This document shows positions 45,543 to 55,085 of a stretch of DNA of 64,000 nt, one piece after another. Source of the DNA: Sphingomonadaceae bacterium (GTDB taxonomy: Bacteria > Pseudomonadota > Alphaproteobacteria > Sphingomonadales > Sphingomonadaceae); assembly GCA_025359425.1 (NCBI GenBank), contig JANYGC010000092.1, forward strand, positions 1 to 64,000. The letters run 5' to 3'. Position 1 is the stretch's first letter, and each line of letters begins with the position of its first letter. The translations under genes were made by a program, and so were the position numbers. The notes beneath the pieces are model-generated. The model was given only the letters and a program-made list of their open reading frames with translations, did no database searches and had not been told where the DNA came from.

Positions 45543-46400
45543 ATGCAATACGATCCGACGCTTGACGCGCTGCTGCGCCCGCAATTGCGCGATCCGCTTG
45601 GTCCCGAACTGTTCGCAGGGCAAGACGACACGCTGTGCGCCGAACTGGCGCGTCTGGCCTACTATTCGTTCGCACCCGATCAGCTGGCGCGGCTCGAGCG
45701 GGGGCTGGCCGGGCTGGGGCTGTCGCCGACGCACCTGATCGAGGACCGTCAGCGCGATACCCAGGCTTTCGTCGCGCTCGATCCGCAACACACCGCCTAC
45801 GTCGTGTTTCGCGGGACCGAATCGGCCGTACGCCGCGATGTGATCAGCGATGCCCTGTTCTTGCGCCGGCCGTGATCGGGCAAGGCTTGGGTCCACCGCG
45901 GCTTCCGCCGGGCCTATGACAATCGCCGCACCAGCCCAGACGCCAACAATGTCCGCCAAGCGTTGTCCGGCCTGATCGCCAGGCTGGCACCGCGCCGCAT
46001 TATCACGACCGGACACAGCCTCGGCGCGGCGTTGGCCACGCTGTTTGCCACCGATCATCCCGCCGCAGAACTCGTAACCTTCGGCTCGCCGCTGGTCGGC
46101 AATGCGGCTTTTGCTGCGCTCTTCGCCGGACGCAACGTGCGCCGCTACCGCCAGTGCGCCGACTTCGTCACGCGTATCCCGTTCGGCTGGCTGGGCTATC
46201 ACCACGTGGCGCCGCCGCGCTACCTCGACCGCTTTGGCCAGCGCGACGACCATGCCGACATCGCTGCCGACATCGCGGCCGCGCGGGCCGAATACAACCA
46301 ACGCTATCGCGGCTTGCCGGGCAATGTTCCGCTACGCGACGGTACGGATCACGCGCCGATCAACTATGTCTCGGCCTTGCTCGGTGTGCGCGAGGGCTAG
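45543..46400 (+). pseudogene. Class 3 lipase interrupted by an in-frame TGA
   Basis: Codons 1-110 give the N-terminal half of a lipase-3 family protein ([20 protein letters not shown]). TGA at 45873 follows, and the same frame continues from [15 protein letters not shown] through the nucleophile motif [15 protein letters not shown] and [12 protein letters not shown] to TAG at 46398. No frameshift is needed. A C-to-T change of a CGA codon would explain it. The downstream part begins with an ATG at 45951 that could still be translated. Confidence 0.8.
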
Positions 46401-46918
46401 AGCAGCCGCGCGTACAGGAATTCAGGATCGAGCTGCTCGCCCACCTTGAAGGTAATATCCGCGACCTTTTCAAACCCATACCGTTCGTAGAAGCGGTGCG
46501 CGCCGGGGTTCTCCGAATAGACCGACAGCTGCACCTCATCGGCCCCGCGCGCGGCGAGGGTCGCCATCGCCCAGTCCATCAGCGCCGAGCCGATCCCGCC
46601 GCCGATCGCAGCGGGCGCGGTGTAGAGCTGCTTCAGTTCCATCGCGTTGGTGCCGCGCGCGTATTCGGGAAAGCCGCAGGTCAGCCCCAGCTTGGCGAAG
46701 GCGAGCAGCTGGCCCTCGCGCTCGGCCAGCTGGACCGGACGCAGCGGATTGGCGAGGTCGGCTGCGAAGGCGGCTTCCGAGAGCGATTCTGACAGGAACG
46801 TGGCAAGATCGGCGGGGCTGTAGAGTTCGCCGAACTTGGCGACGAAGGCTGCCGTGGCAAGCCGCGACAGCGCGGGCAAGTCGGCCGTGGTGGCGGGGCG
46901 CAGGGTCAGGTCGCTCAT
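46397..46918 (-). CDS. GNAT-family N-acetyltransferase
   Basis: A 173-residue acetyltransferase with LTLRPATTADLPALSRLA, MELKQLYTAPAAIGGGIGSA (acetyl-CoA loop) and YSENPGAHRFYERYGFEKV. It is the last gene of the leftward run and overlaps the preceding GNAT gene as ATGA. Its stop overlaps the convergent lipase stop. Confidence 0.87.
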   Translation of the reverse strand: MSDLTLRPATTADLPALSRLATAAFVAKFGELYSPADLATFLSESLSEAAFAADLANPLRPVQLAEREGQLLAFAKLGLTCGFPEYARGTNAMELKQLYTAPAAIGGGIGSALMDWAMATLAARGADEVQLSVYSENPGAHRFYERYGFEKVADITFKVGEQLDPEFLYARLL

Positions 46919-47388
46919 AGTTCCCTCGTCATGCAGATCGAAAAGCCGTCGGCGCGGTAATCGCCAAATGGTGGGCATTCGGCAAACCCATTACTCTCAT
47001 ACAGCCGCCGCGCGGGGAGGTAGGTGTCGGGCTGCCCGGTCTCGAGGCTGACCCGGGCATAGCCGCGCGCGCGGGCTTCGGCGAGCAGATGCGCGAGCAC
47101 CGCCTTGCCCGCACCGCGCCCGCGAAAGTCGGGATGCGCGCGCATCGACTTGAGTTCGCCGTGGCCGGGGTCCAGCTGCTTGAGCGCCCCGCACGCGGCC
47201 AGCCGGTCGCCGTGCCAGGCCGTGTAGAACGTCACGTCGGGCTGCCGCAGCCGTTCGATCGGCATCGCGTGCACACTGTCGGGCGGCGACCATTGGTGCA
47301 TTTCAGCCAGGTGTAGTTGCAACAGCGCGGCCACTTCGGGACCGGTCAGGTCGTCATCGCGGATCTGGTAGTTGGCCGGCTCAGCCAT
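46915..47388 (-). CDS. GNAT-family N-acetyltransferase
   Basis: A 157-residue acetyltransferase: LHLAEMHQWSPPDSVHAM, MRAHPDFRGRGAGKAVLAHL (acetyl-CoA loop) and SLETGQPDTYLPARRLYESN are its key segments. It starts within the end of the RDD gene (8-bp overlap), so translation is coupled to the MoxR cluster. It may modify a product of that cluster or be a passenger. Confidence 0.88.
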   Translation of the reverse strand: MAEPANYQIRDDDLTGPEVAALLQLHLAEMHQWSPPDSVHAMPIERLRQPDVTFYTAWHGDRLAACGALKQLDPGHGELKSMRAHPDFRGRGAGKAVLAHLLAEARARGYARVSLETGQPDTYLPARRLYESNGFAECPPFGDYRADGFSICMTREL

Positions 47389-48301
47389 GCTTGTCGGCCT
47401 TGCGCTGGCCCATCCGCATCCCGCCTTCGAGCCGGGCGCGGAGCTGGGTGTAATAGGCTTCGAGGAAGGCGCGTTCATCGCCCGCGCCGGGGTTCCAGCC
47501 GATCTTGCGGCAGATTGCCTCGTGCACCGCCGCCATTGCCTCGGTGCGGTTTTCGCGCAGCACGCGTTCGAGCGTCTGCAATTCGAACTCGCCGTAGATC
47601 GCCAGCTCCTCCTCGCCGAACTTGTACGAGGCGCCGGTCGCCTGGCTGGTTCCGCTCGCGGCGGTTTGCCCGGTGCTCAGCGCGTCGGCGAGCTTGAGCC
47701 GGGGAGCCTCGACCACCCAGCTGCCCGCGACCAGATCGCCCGCGCGCAGCCGGTCGCGGTTGAACAGCGGGAACAGCGCAAATACCGCGAGCCAGCCGAG
47801 CGCCGCCCATTCGGCCAGCCCGCCGCCGATCAGCGAAAACACCGCGACGATCGGCAAGCTGATCTCGACATCGCGCAGCAGGTTGCGCGCCAGCACCATC
47901 TCGGTGGTCAGGCGCCCGCCGTCGCGCGCCGCGACCCGCACCCCGGTCATCCGCTTGCCCGGGGTCGCGCCGCGCGGTCCCAGCTCGAAGTACAGGAAGT
48001 AGGCGTGGCGCAGCAGGAACAGCAGCGCGATGTAGACGATCAGCGCAAACTGGACCGCACCGGGCATGGTCGGATCGGACTTTTCGAGGCTTTGCCCGTT
48101 CATTTGCATGATTTTGGAGGCGGCGTAGTAGAGCCCGAAGGCGCTGACGATCATGGCGACGACGATGATCGTGAGGTCGATCAGCAGCGCGCCAAAGCGC
48201 GTGCCGCGGCTGGCCAGCGTGACCGGCAGCGCGATCCCCTCGGGCGTGATCAGCATGCGGCGGCGGTCGCTGCGTTTGGGCGTGGCGGGCGCGGACTTCA
48301 C
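47381..48301 (-). CDS. RDD-family membrane protein
   Basis: A 306-residue protein with the RDD domain. It includes SRGTRFGALLIDLTIIVVAM, the GPRGATPGKRMTGVRVAARDG loop and NRDRLRAGDLVAGSWVV, with about four helices. A charged C-terminal segment of some 80 residues follows. The GTG start overlaps the SpoIIM stop as GTGA. RDD proteins are uncharacterised or ion-transport-like; linkage to MoxR and DUF58 is conserved. Confidence 0.87.
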   Translation of the reverse strand: MKSAPATPKRSDRRRMLITPEGIALPVTLASRGTRFGALLIDLTIIVVAMIVSAFGLYYAASKIMQMNGQSLEKSDPTMPGAVQFALIVYIALLFLLRHAYFLYFELGPRGATPGKRMTGVRVAARDGGRLTTEMVLARNLLRDVEISLPIVAVFSLIGGGLAEWAALGWLAVFALFPLFNRDRLRAGDLVAGSWVVEAPRLKLADALSTGQTAASGTSQATGASYKFGEEELAIYGEFELQTLERVLRENRTEAMAAVHEAICRKIGWNPGAGDERAFLEAYYTQLRARLEGGMRMGQRKADKHG

Positions 48302-49356
48302 TCGGTCTCGCTCCCGGCGGGCACGCGGCGCAGCAGGAAGAAATAGGCGAGCCAGAACGCGAGCATGCCGTAACCGACCGCAAGCCGCGCCGGGGTGCTG
48401 TCGATCAGTTGCCGCCCGAGCCCTTCGAGCATGCCCGCAGCGACCAGCATCAGCACCACCCCGGCCATCACCGTGGCGGTGCGTTGCCCCGCAGCAGCCG
48501 CGGCGTCGAGCACCGAGCGGGTCCCGGGGAAGGCCATCGAACGGCCGATATGCAGCCCCGCGCCACCCGCCAGCAGGATTGCCAGCAGCTCGGTGGTGCC
48601 GTGGATCGATAGCCACCCGACCACATCGAGGGTCAGCCCCTGGCCGTGATAGAGCCACAGCATCGCGCCGAGCATCGTGGTGTTCTGGATCAGCAGCAGC
48701 ACCGGCGGGATGCCGAAGGCAAAGCCCAGCGCAAAGCACAGGATCGCGACCCCGGCGTTGTGGCTGAACAGATAGGCGGCGAACACGCTGAGCCCGTCCT
48801 GGCCCTGCTTGCCGAACAGCGTTCCTTTGAGCACCGCGTGGCTCGCGCCGGGCACGCGCAGATCGCCCGGCTGGCCTGGCATCATCGCATAGAACCAGTC
48901 GGGATCGGCGGCGCAGAGCTGCCAGCCGATCACCGTGCCGGCGACCATCAGCGCGAGCGCAACCAGCAGCTCGGGCCAGATCGAGCGCACCGCCCGGCTC
49001 CACTCGCCGCCAAAGAACCGTGCCAGCCACGACCACAGCGTGGTGCGCGGGCCGTAAACCAGGAACCACGCGCGCTGCACCAATGCCTCGAGATAGGCCA
49101 GCGTTGCCGCGTCGAGCGAGGTTTCGCGCGCGACCGACAGGCTTGAGGCGACGGTGCGGTAGAGCACCGGCAGTTCGAGCACATCGGCATCGGAAATCTT
49201 GCGCAGCCGCCCCGCTTCCATCCGCGTGACCACCGCTTCCAAGCGCCGCCAGTCGCCCTCGCGTTCCTGGCGAAAGCGGTCGGAGCGCAGCGCCGCAGCC
49301 TCGATCGCAGCCTCGGCGCGGGCCTGTTTGCCGGTCAGACGGGAGAATATCGCCAT
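48298..49356 (-). CDS. SpoIIM-family (stage II sporulation protein M-like) membrane protein
   Basis: A 352-residue protein. An N-terminal helical soluble part (to about 115) is followed by multiple membrane helices with PELLVALALMVAGTVIGW and LSIHGTTELLAILLAGGAGL. The SpoIIM domain in non-spore-formers is of unknown function and commonly lies beside RDD and MoxR genes. Overlaps RDD by 4 bp. Confidence 0.87.
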   Translation of the reverse strand: MAIFSRLTGKQARAEAAIEAAALRSDRFRQEREGDWRRLEAVVTRMEAGRLRKISDADVLELPVLYRTVASSLSVARETSLDAATLAYLEALVQRAWFLVYGPRTTLWSWLARFFGGEWSRAVRSIWPELLVALALMVAGTVIGWQLCAADPDWFYAMMPGQPGDLRVPGASHAVLKGTLFGKQGQDGLSVFAAYLFSHNAGVAILCFALGFAFGIPPVLLLIQNTTMLGAMLWLYHGQGLTLDVVGWLSIHGTTELLAILLAGGAGLHIGRSMAFPGTRSVLDAAAAAGQRTATVMAGVVLMLVAAGMLEGLGRQLIDSTPARLAVGYGMLAFWLAYFFLLRRVPAGSETE

Positions 49357-49365
49357 TACGTAATC

Positions 49366-49498
49366 CCCCTCCCGCCTGCGGGAGGGGTTAGGGGTGGGCG
49401 CGCGGCCCGATGGTCGCGCTGGGCCGAAAGGCCCACCCCGCTGCGACTAGGCTTCTGCGTCGCCAAGTCTCGCAAACCCCTCCCGCAAGCGGGAAGGG
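49366..49498. repeat. CCCCTCCCGC fold-back element, extended copy
   Basis: Hairpin CCCCTCCCGC-CT-GCGGGAGGGG at 49366-49387 and its partner at 49477-49498 flank GGGGTGGGC (49391-49399) and GCCCACCCC (49431-49439). It is the same family as 11657-11739 with a longer central part, and fills the gap between SpoIIM and DUF58. Confidence 0.8.
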
Positions 49499-49516
49499 AC
49501 AAGGTTGCCAACCCCT

Positions 49517-50845
49517 TCATCCGATCGCACCCCGGCGCTTGATCTTGAGGTAGGCGTCAATCAGCCGGTTGCCGATCGCCTCATACGGCGCCTCGATCAC
49601 ATCGACCCTGCGCGACCGCAGTTGCGAGAGCACCAGCGCGCGCTGCCGCAACAGGGCATCGGCGCTGACTGCCATGGCGAGGCGCTGCATGTCGTCGGGC
49701 GGGGCCGTTGCAATCCCGCCCAGTTCCTCGTCGTGCATGGTCACGAACAGCACCAGGTGGCGCTTGGTCAGCCGGCCGACGCTCTCGATCATCAGCTGTG
49801 CGCTGGTCGGGTCGGTGAAGTCGGAGAACACCACGATCATGCTGCGCCGCTGCAGCCGGGCGGCGAGCGTTGCCAGCGCGAGGGTGAAATTGGGCTCCTG
49901 CGCGTGGTAGTCGAGGCCCGCTGCGGCCACTTGCAGCCGCTTGAACTGGCGGGCATCGCCCACGAACGGCGTGAACAGCTCGGGCCGCGCGGCAAACCCG
50001 AACAGCGCGACCCGGTCACCCCCTTTGAGCGCGACGTAAGCGGTGGTCAGCGCGGCGGTGACCGCGCGGTCGATCCGGGGGAGCCCCGCGACCGGCTCGC
50101 ACATCGCTTGCCCGCAATCGAACGCGAAGACGATCTGGTTGTTGCGCTCGGCCTCGTATTCCTTGGCGTAGAGGTGCGCGTGGCGGGCGCTCGCTTTCCA
50201 GTCGATCCGGCGCTTGTCCATCCCGGGCTGGAACTCGCTCAAGGCCTCGAACATGGTCCCCTCGCCGCGAATGCGCCGGGCGATCAGCCCGAACTGGGCA
50301 TCGCGCAGGAAGGCCTGCAAGGCGGGCGAGCGGACCGGGGCGATGTTGGGCCAGACCCGGATGTGGCGATCGACCGCGCGGCGCAATTGCCGCGCGCCGA
50401 GCCCCAGCGGTCCGGTCCAGCGCAGCCACAGCTCCTCGATTTCGGCGGTGCCGCGGCGGCTAGGGCGGAATTCGAACCGCGCCTGCCAGTCGGTTGCATT
50501 TTCACGGATCAGTGCAGCATGGCCGGTGCCGCCGGGCAGCAACCGGGCATCGCTGGCCAGCGCGCAATCGACCCGGCTGCGCCAGCCGCCGCCGAAACTC
50601 GCCAGGACGTTGAGCCAGCCTGGTTCGCCCACTTCGGCATCGGGCAGCGCGGTGAGGTCGATCGCCTTGGCGCGCCCGGCGAGCAGCGCGTCGAGCGCGA
50701 CCAGCGCCAGCACCAGCGTGCCGAACAAGGGCGCGGCGGCCCAGCTCCCCGGAACCAGCACCGCGAGCAGCAGCGCCGCCGGAGCCGCAGCGGCGACCAG
50801 CAGCGCGGCGCGGCCGGTGGGGACGGGGAAGGAGCGGTTCGGCAC
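49517..50845 (-). CDS. DUF58 protein
   Basis: A 442-residue protein. Two N-terminal hydrophobic helices (AALLVAAAAPAALLLAVLVP and LVLALVALDALLAG) precede a beta region. The DUF58 core SEFQPGMDKRRIDWKASARH is near residue 205. A VWA-like part (IVFAFDCGQAM, MIVVFSDFTD) follows. DUF58 proteins partner MoxR ATPases. The start is GTG at 50845. Confidence 0.88.
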   Translation of the reverse strand: MPNRSFPVPTGRAALLVAAAAPAALLLAVLVPGSWAAAPLFGTLVLALVALDALLAGRAKAIDLTALPDAEVGEPGWLNVLASFGGGWRSRVDCALASDARLLPGGTGHAALIRENATDWQARFEFRPSRRGTAEIEELWLRWTGPLGLGARQLRRAVDRHIRVWPNIAPVRSPALQAFLRDAQFGLIARRIRGEGTMFEALSEFQPGMDKRRIDWKASARHAHLYAKEYEAERNNQIVFAFDCGQAMCEPVAGLPRIDRAVTAALTTAYVALKGGDRVALFGFAARPELFTPFVGDARQFKRLQVAAAGLDYHAQEPNFTLALATLAARLQRRSMIVVFSDFTDPTSAQLMIESVGRLTKRHLVLFVTMHDEELGGIATAPPDDMQRLAMAVSADALLRQRALVLSQLRSRRVDVIEAPYEAIGNRLIDAYLKIKRRGAIG

Positions 50846-50851
50846 CTAAAG

Positions 50852-50998
50852 ATCCTCTCCATTTTGCGTCGCCAAATGGGGAGGTGGCAGTCGCTCTTGC
50901 GACTGACGGAGGGGTAGCTGTGCGAGCATCGAGACCCCTCCGTCAGTGCTTCGCACTGCCACCTCCCCGTTTGTGCTGCGCAAAAACGGAGAGGACCT
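50852..50998. repeat. Imperfect inverted repeat between MoxR and DUF58 genes
   Basis: Outer arms TCCTCTCC and GGAGAGGA enclose long arms GGGGAGGTGGCAGT / ACTGCCACCTCCCC. Inner hairpins lie around GTCGCTCTTGCGAC and GTGCTTCGCAC. GACGGAGGGGT (50925) and ACCCCTCCGTC (50935) close the centre. No coding content is supported. Confidence 0.8.
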
Positions 50999-51015
50999 GA
51001 GGTTCGGCCCCAGAA

Positions 51016-51983
<968 letters not shown>

Positions 51984-51987
<4 letters not shown>

Positions 51988-53345
51988 CGCAGCAGGATCC
52001 TTTCGAGTGAATTCAAACGCTGTGCAGCGCGCAACATGTCGCGGGGGCGCTGTGCCGCGCGCAAGTTGGCGGTGGCGGCAGAGAAGGTTTCCGCCTCGGG
52101 CGCGCGGGCCGCCAGCGCGCGGTCGATCGCAGCTTCGGCGGCCTGCGGCTCAAGCCATGCGGGCAGCGCCAGCGCCTTGACCAGCCGCTCGCGCGCGGCA
52201 TCGGCGTAAGGCCCGCCGAGCAGGTGCAGGCGCTTGGCCCGGCGCAGCAGCCCGGCGGCATTGGCGACCAGCGCGCGCTTGCCAAAGGCGATCGAGCGGG
52301 CGGCCAGCAACGGCGGCCCAAAGCGGTGGTAGGCCCGCCACAAGGCGACCGCTGCGGCGAGCAGCAGGCACAGCGTCGCGGCGAGGAACGGCGGGGTGAA
52401 CGCGAGTTCGAGCAGGCTTTGCGAGCGGCCGTAACCGGCCAGGGTCAGGTCAAACACGACCTGCTTGTCGCCGCCATTCAGCGCGGCCCGGACGACCCGC
52501 TCGGCCAGCATGGCATTGGCCTGGCTGGCCATTCCGTAATTGTTGAGCAGATCGGGATCGAACACCACGATCAGCGGAAAGCGGGCCGGCGGAGCTGCGC
52601 CTTCGGCATTTGGCACGTCGCCTTCGGCGGTAATCTCTCCCTCGTCGTCTGGCACCGGATCGGGTGCGAGGGCGTGGGCTTCAAGCGCTGGATAGCGCCC
52701 GCCATCGGCGAAGTACCCAGCGAGCATCCGCGCATCGCTGCTGGCGGTAACCAGCGGCACGAGCTGCCCGCCTTTGCCCGAAACGACCGTGGCGGGATCG
52801 GGCATCGGACCATCGATACCGTCCATGTGCCAGCGCTGGCTTGCCGCGCTGCCACCCAGCGGGGACAGATCGACGCTGACCTCGTCGTGAAACCCTTTCC
52901 ATTCCGGCGCCGCTGCCTGAAGCAGCTTGACGAAGCCGGGGTGGATCTTGGGATTGAGCGCAACCGAACCCGGCGGCAGCGGCACTGCGAGCCATTTGGG
53001 CATGATCAGCAGGGTCGGGCCGTAGCGGCGGTGATCGGCGATGGCGCGGGCTAGATCGGCGGACTTGGTCTGGTGCAGCGGGGTCAGCACCAGCAACCCG
53101 CCGCGCTGGTGCGGCGCGCGGGTGCGGCTTTGACTGACCTCGAAATCGCGCGCCTTGAGGTAATCGGACAGCGCGCCAAAGCCGGTCAAACCCTTGCCCG
53201 CGGCGTGCGCCCCGCTCGGCTGAGGCTGCGGATCGGCCATCCCACTGCCGACCGCCCAGAGCAGCGCCATGAACGCCAGCGCCCCGCCCAGTACGAGGCC
53301 GAGCGCGACTCGCGGCGAAAACGGGCTGGCGCGGCCACCGCTCAC
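51984..53345 (-). CDS. DUF4350 membrane protein
   Basis: A 453-residue protein. An N-terminal membrane helix ([20 protein letters not shown]) is followed by a large exported part. This includes [17 protein letters not shown] and [12 protein letters not shown], the DUF4350 glutamine amidotransferase-like core. A second helix ([20 protein letters not shown]) precedes a cytosolic tail. The start is GTG, coupled to DUF4129 as GTGA. No catalytic function is known. Confidence 0.85.
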
Positions 53346-54001
53346 GTGGGCAGACGCTCAAGCGCAAACTCGGCATAGGCGCCGCGCGCGGCCTGCCAGT
53401 CCTCTGCGCTCAGACTGCGCAGCGCGAACAGGCTGCGTTCGACCAGCCCGGCAATCTGGGCAAAGGTGCTGCGGGCGCGGTCGGGCAGCGCGGGCAATGC
53501 GCCGATTTCGCGTGCGGTGCTGGCGCGGCCGATCCAGTCGGGCCGCGCCGCCGCGATCTGCTGGACCGAACGGCGCAGCAGCAAATGCGCCGCCTCGTCA
53601 TAGCGGCCGTCGCGCGCCAGGGCGTCGGCATCCTCGAGCAAGGCGAGCGCCTCGGCCTGATCGGGCGTCCACTCGGCCTCGGCGCTGGCCGCCACCTGCT
53701 TGCGCTGCCAGCCGAGCCGCAGCGGTTCGCTCAGCCGCCACACCGCGTAAAACGCGAGCACCACCGCCAGACCGATCAGCAGCCATTGCAGCACCGGCCA
53801 CGACAGCCCGAGCGCGCGGCCGATCGGTTCGAATATCGAGCGGAAGAATTTCAACAGCGCGATCAGCCAGTCGGGATCCTTGGGCGGTTTGACCGCAACC
53901 TCGATCGGCGCGAACTGGATATCGGGATTGGCGTGGACGCGGGCCCACGCTGCCGCTGCATCCTGCGCCGATTGCGCCCCCTGAATTTCCTGTCCGGCCA
54001 C
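53342..54001 (-). CDS. DUF4129 domain protein
   Basis: A 219-residue protein (GTG start at 54001) with one membrane helix (VLQWLLIGLAVVLAFYAVWR) and a helical domain: ALALLEDADALARDGRYDEA, AAHLLLRRSVQQIAAARPDW. These match DUF4129 at the C-terminus. A TTG start at 54037 would add 12 residues with no conserved content. It is the first gene of the MoxR-DUF58 operon. Confidence 0.75.
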   Translation of the reverse strand: MAGQEIQGAQSAQDAAAAWARVHANPDIQFAPIEVAVKPPKDPDWLIALLKFFRSIFEPIGRALGLSWPVLQWLLIGLAVVLAFYAVWRLSEPLRLGWQRKQVAASAEAEWTPDQAEALALLEDADALARDGRYDEAAHLLLRRSVQQIAAARPDWIGRASTAREIGALPALPDRARSTFAQIAGLVERSLFALRSLSAEDWQAARGAYAEFALERLPT

Positions 54002-54095
54002 TGCGCCACAGGTGGCACGGCGAAACTTTCGGGGCAAGCAGGAGAAACTTCCAAGGCTGCAACTGTTGGGTACAGTGCGCTATATCTGAGCCACT

Positions 54096-54123
54096 CGTCA
54101 TCCCGGCCTTCGCCGGGATGACG
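54096..54123. repeat. CGTCATCCCGGC hairpin
   Basis: A perfect 12-bp inverted repeat (54096-54107 and 54112-54123) with a CTTC loop, a common REP-type unit of sphingomonads. It lies between pheA and the MoxR operon, and can fold on either strand. Confidence 0.8.
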
Positions 54124-54143
54124 ATGTGGATTTTCGGCAACTG

Positions 54144-55037
54144 TTACCCGCGTGGGCGTTCCTGGGGGTAGGTGCCCAGCACGCGCAGTTCCTTGCAGTG
54201 GAACGCCAGTTCCTCAAGCGCGCGGTCGACCGCCGGGTCGCCCGGCGCGCCGACGATATCGGCGTAGAAGGTGGTGGCGGAAAAGCTCGCGCCCTTTTGA
54301 TAGCTTTCCAACTTGGTCATGTTGACCCCGTTGGTGGCGAACCCGCCCATCGCCTTGTAGAGCGCGGCGGGGACGTTTTTCACCTCGAACACGAAGGTGG
54401 TCATCATGGGTCGCGCGCCAAGGCTGGCTGGATCGCGAGCATCGCGCGCCAGCACCACGAAGCGGGTCATGTTGTCGGCCGCATCTTCGACATTCTCGGC
54501 GATCACCTTGAGCCCGTAGAGCTCGGCCGCGATTTTCGGCGCAATCGCCGCTACGCTGGGATCGCCGAGTTCCGCCACATAGGCAGCGGCCCCCGCGGTG
54601 TCGGCGTAAGACATCGGGACCATGCCCCGTGTCCGCAGGAAAAAGCGCGATTGGCCGAGCGCTTGCGGGTGCGAATAAGCGGCGGTGAAGGGGCCGTCAC
54701 CCAGCGCCATCAAGGCGTGGTGGATCGGCATGAAGTGCTCGCCGACGATGTTGAGGTCGCTCTCGGGCAGCAGGAAATGGATATCGGCGACGCGGCCGTG
54801 CTGCGAGTTTTCGATCGGAATGATCGCGTGCCCGGCGCGCCCGTCCTTGACCGCGTCGAGCGCGTCTTCGAAACTGAAGCACGGCAGCGGCAGGCAAGCG
54901 GGATCCCATTCGAGCGCGGCGCGGTGACCGTTGCATCCCGGCGCGCCCTGAAACGACACCGCGCGCGCCGGATCGGCGGCGGCTGCATGGGCCATTTCGG
55001 TGACGCGGGCGAGCGCGGGAGCGGGATAGCTTTGCAT
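54144..55037 (-). CDS. pheA: Prephenate dehydratase
   Basis: Converts prephenate to phenylpyruvate for phenylalanine synthesis. The 297-residue product has AVSFQGAPGCNGHRAALEWD, AIIPIENSQHGRVADIHFLL and DNMTRFVVLARD of the catalytic domain. A C-terminal ACT domain (TTFVFEVKNVPAALYKAMGG, MTKLESYQKGASFSATTFYA) binds phenylalanine for feedback. The ATG at 55037 is chosen; the longer frame lacks conserved content. Confidence 0.95.
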   Translation of the reverse strand: MQSYPAPALARVTEMAHAAAADPARAVSFQGAPGCNGHRAALEWDPACLPLPCFSFEDALDAVKDGRAGHAIIPIENSQHGRVADIHFLLPESDLNIVGEHFMPIHHALMALGDGPFTAAYSHPQALGQSRFFLRTRGMVPMSYADTAGAAAYVAELGDPSVAAIAPKIAAELYGLKVIAENVEDAADNMTRFVVLARDARDPASLGARPMMTTFVFEVKNVPAALYKAMGGFATNGVNMTKLESYQKGASFSATTFYADIVGAPGDPAVDRALEELAFHCKELRVLGTYPQERPRG

Positions 55038-55085
55038 AGTGGTGGCCCTAGTGGGCGATGCTTCGCCGATCAATAGGCGCACTAC

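Noticed and set aside
45543..46400. A frameshift in the lipase gene
   Set aside because: The two halves are in the same reading frame. A single in-frame TGA at 45873 explains the break without an indel.
49505..50917. A 470-codon open frame opposite DUF58
   Set aside because: It is a shadow with low-complexity Gln/Arg content that crosses into the repeat element.
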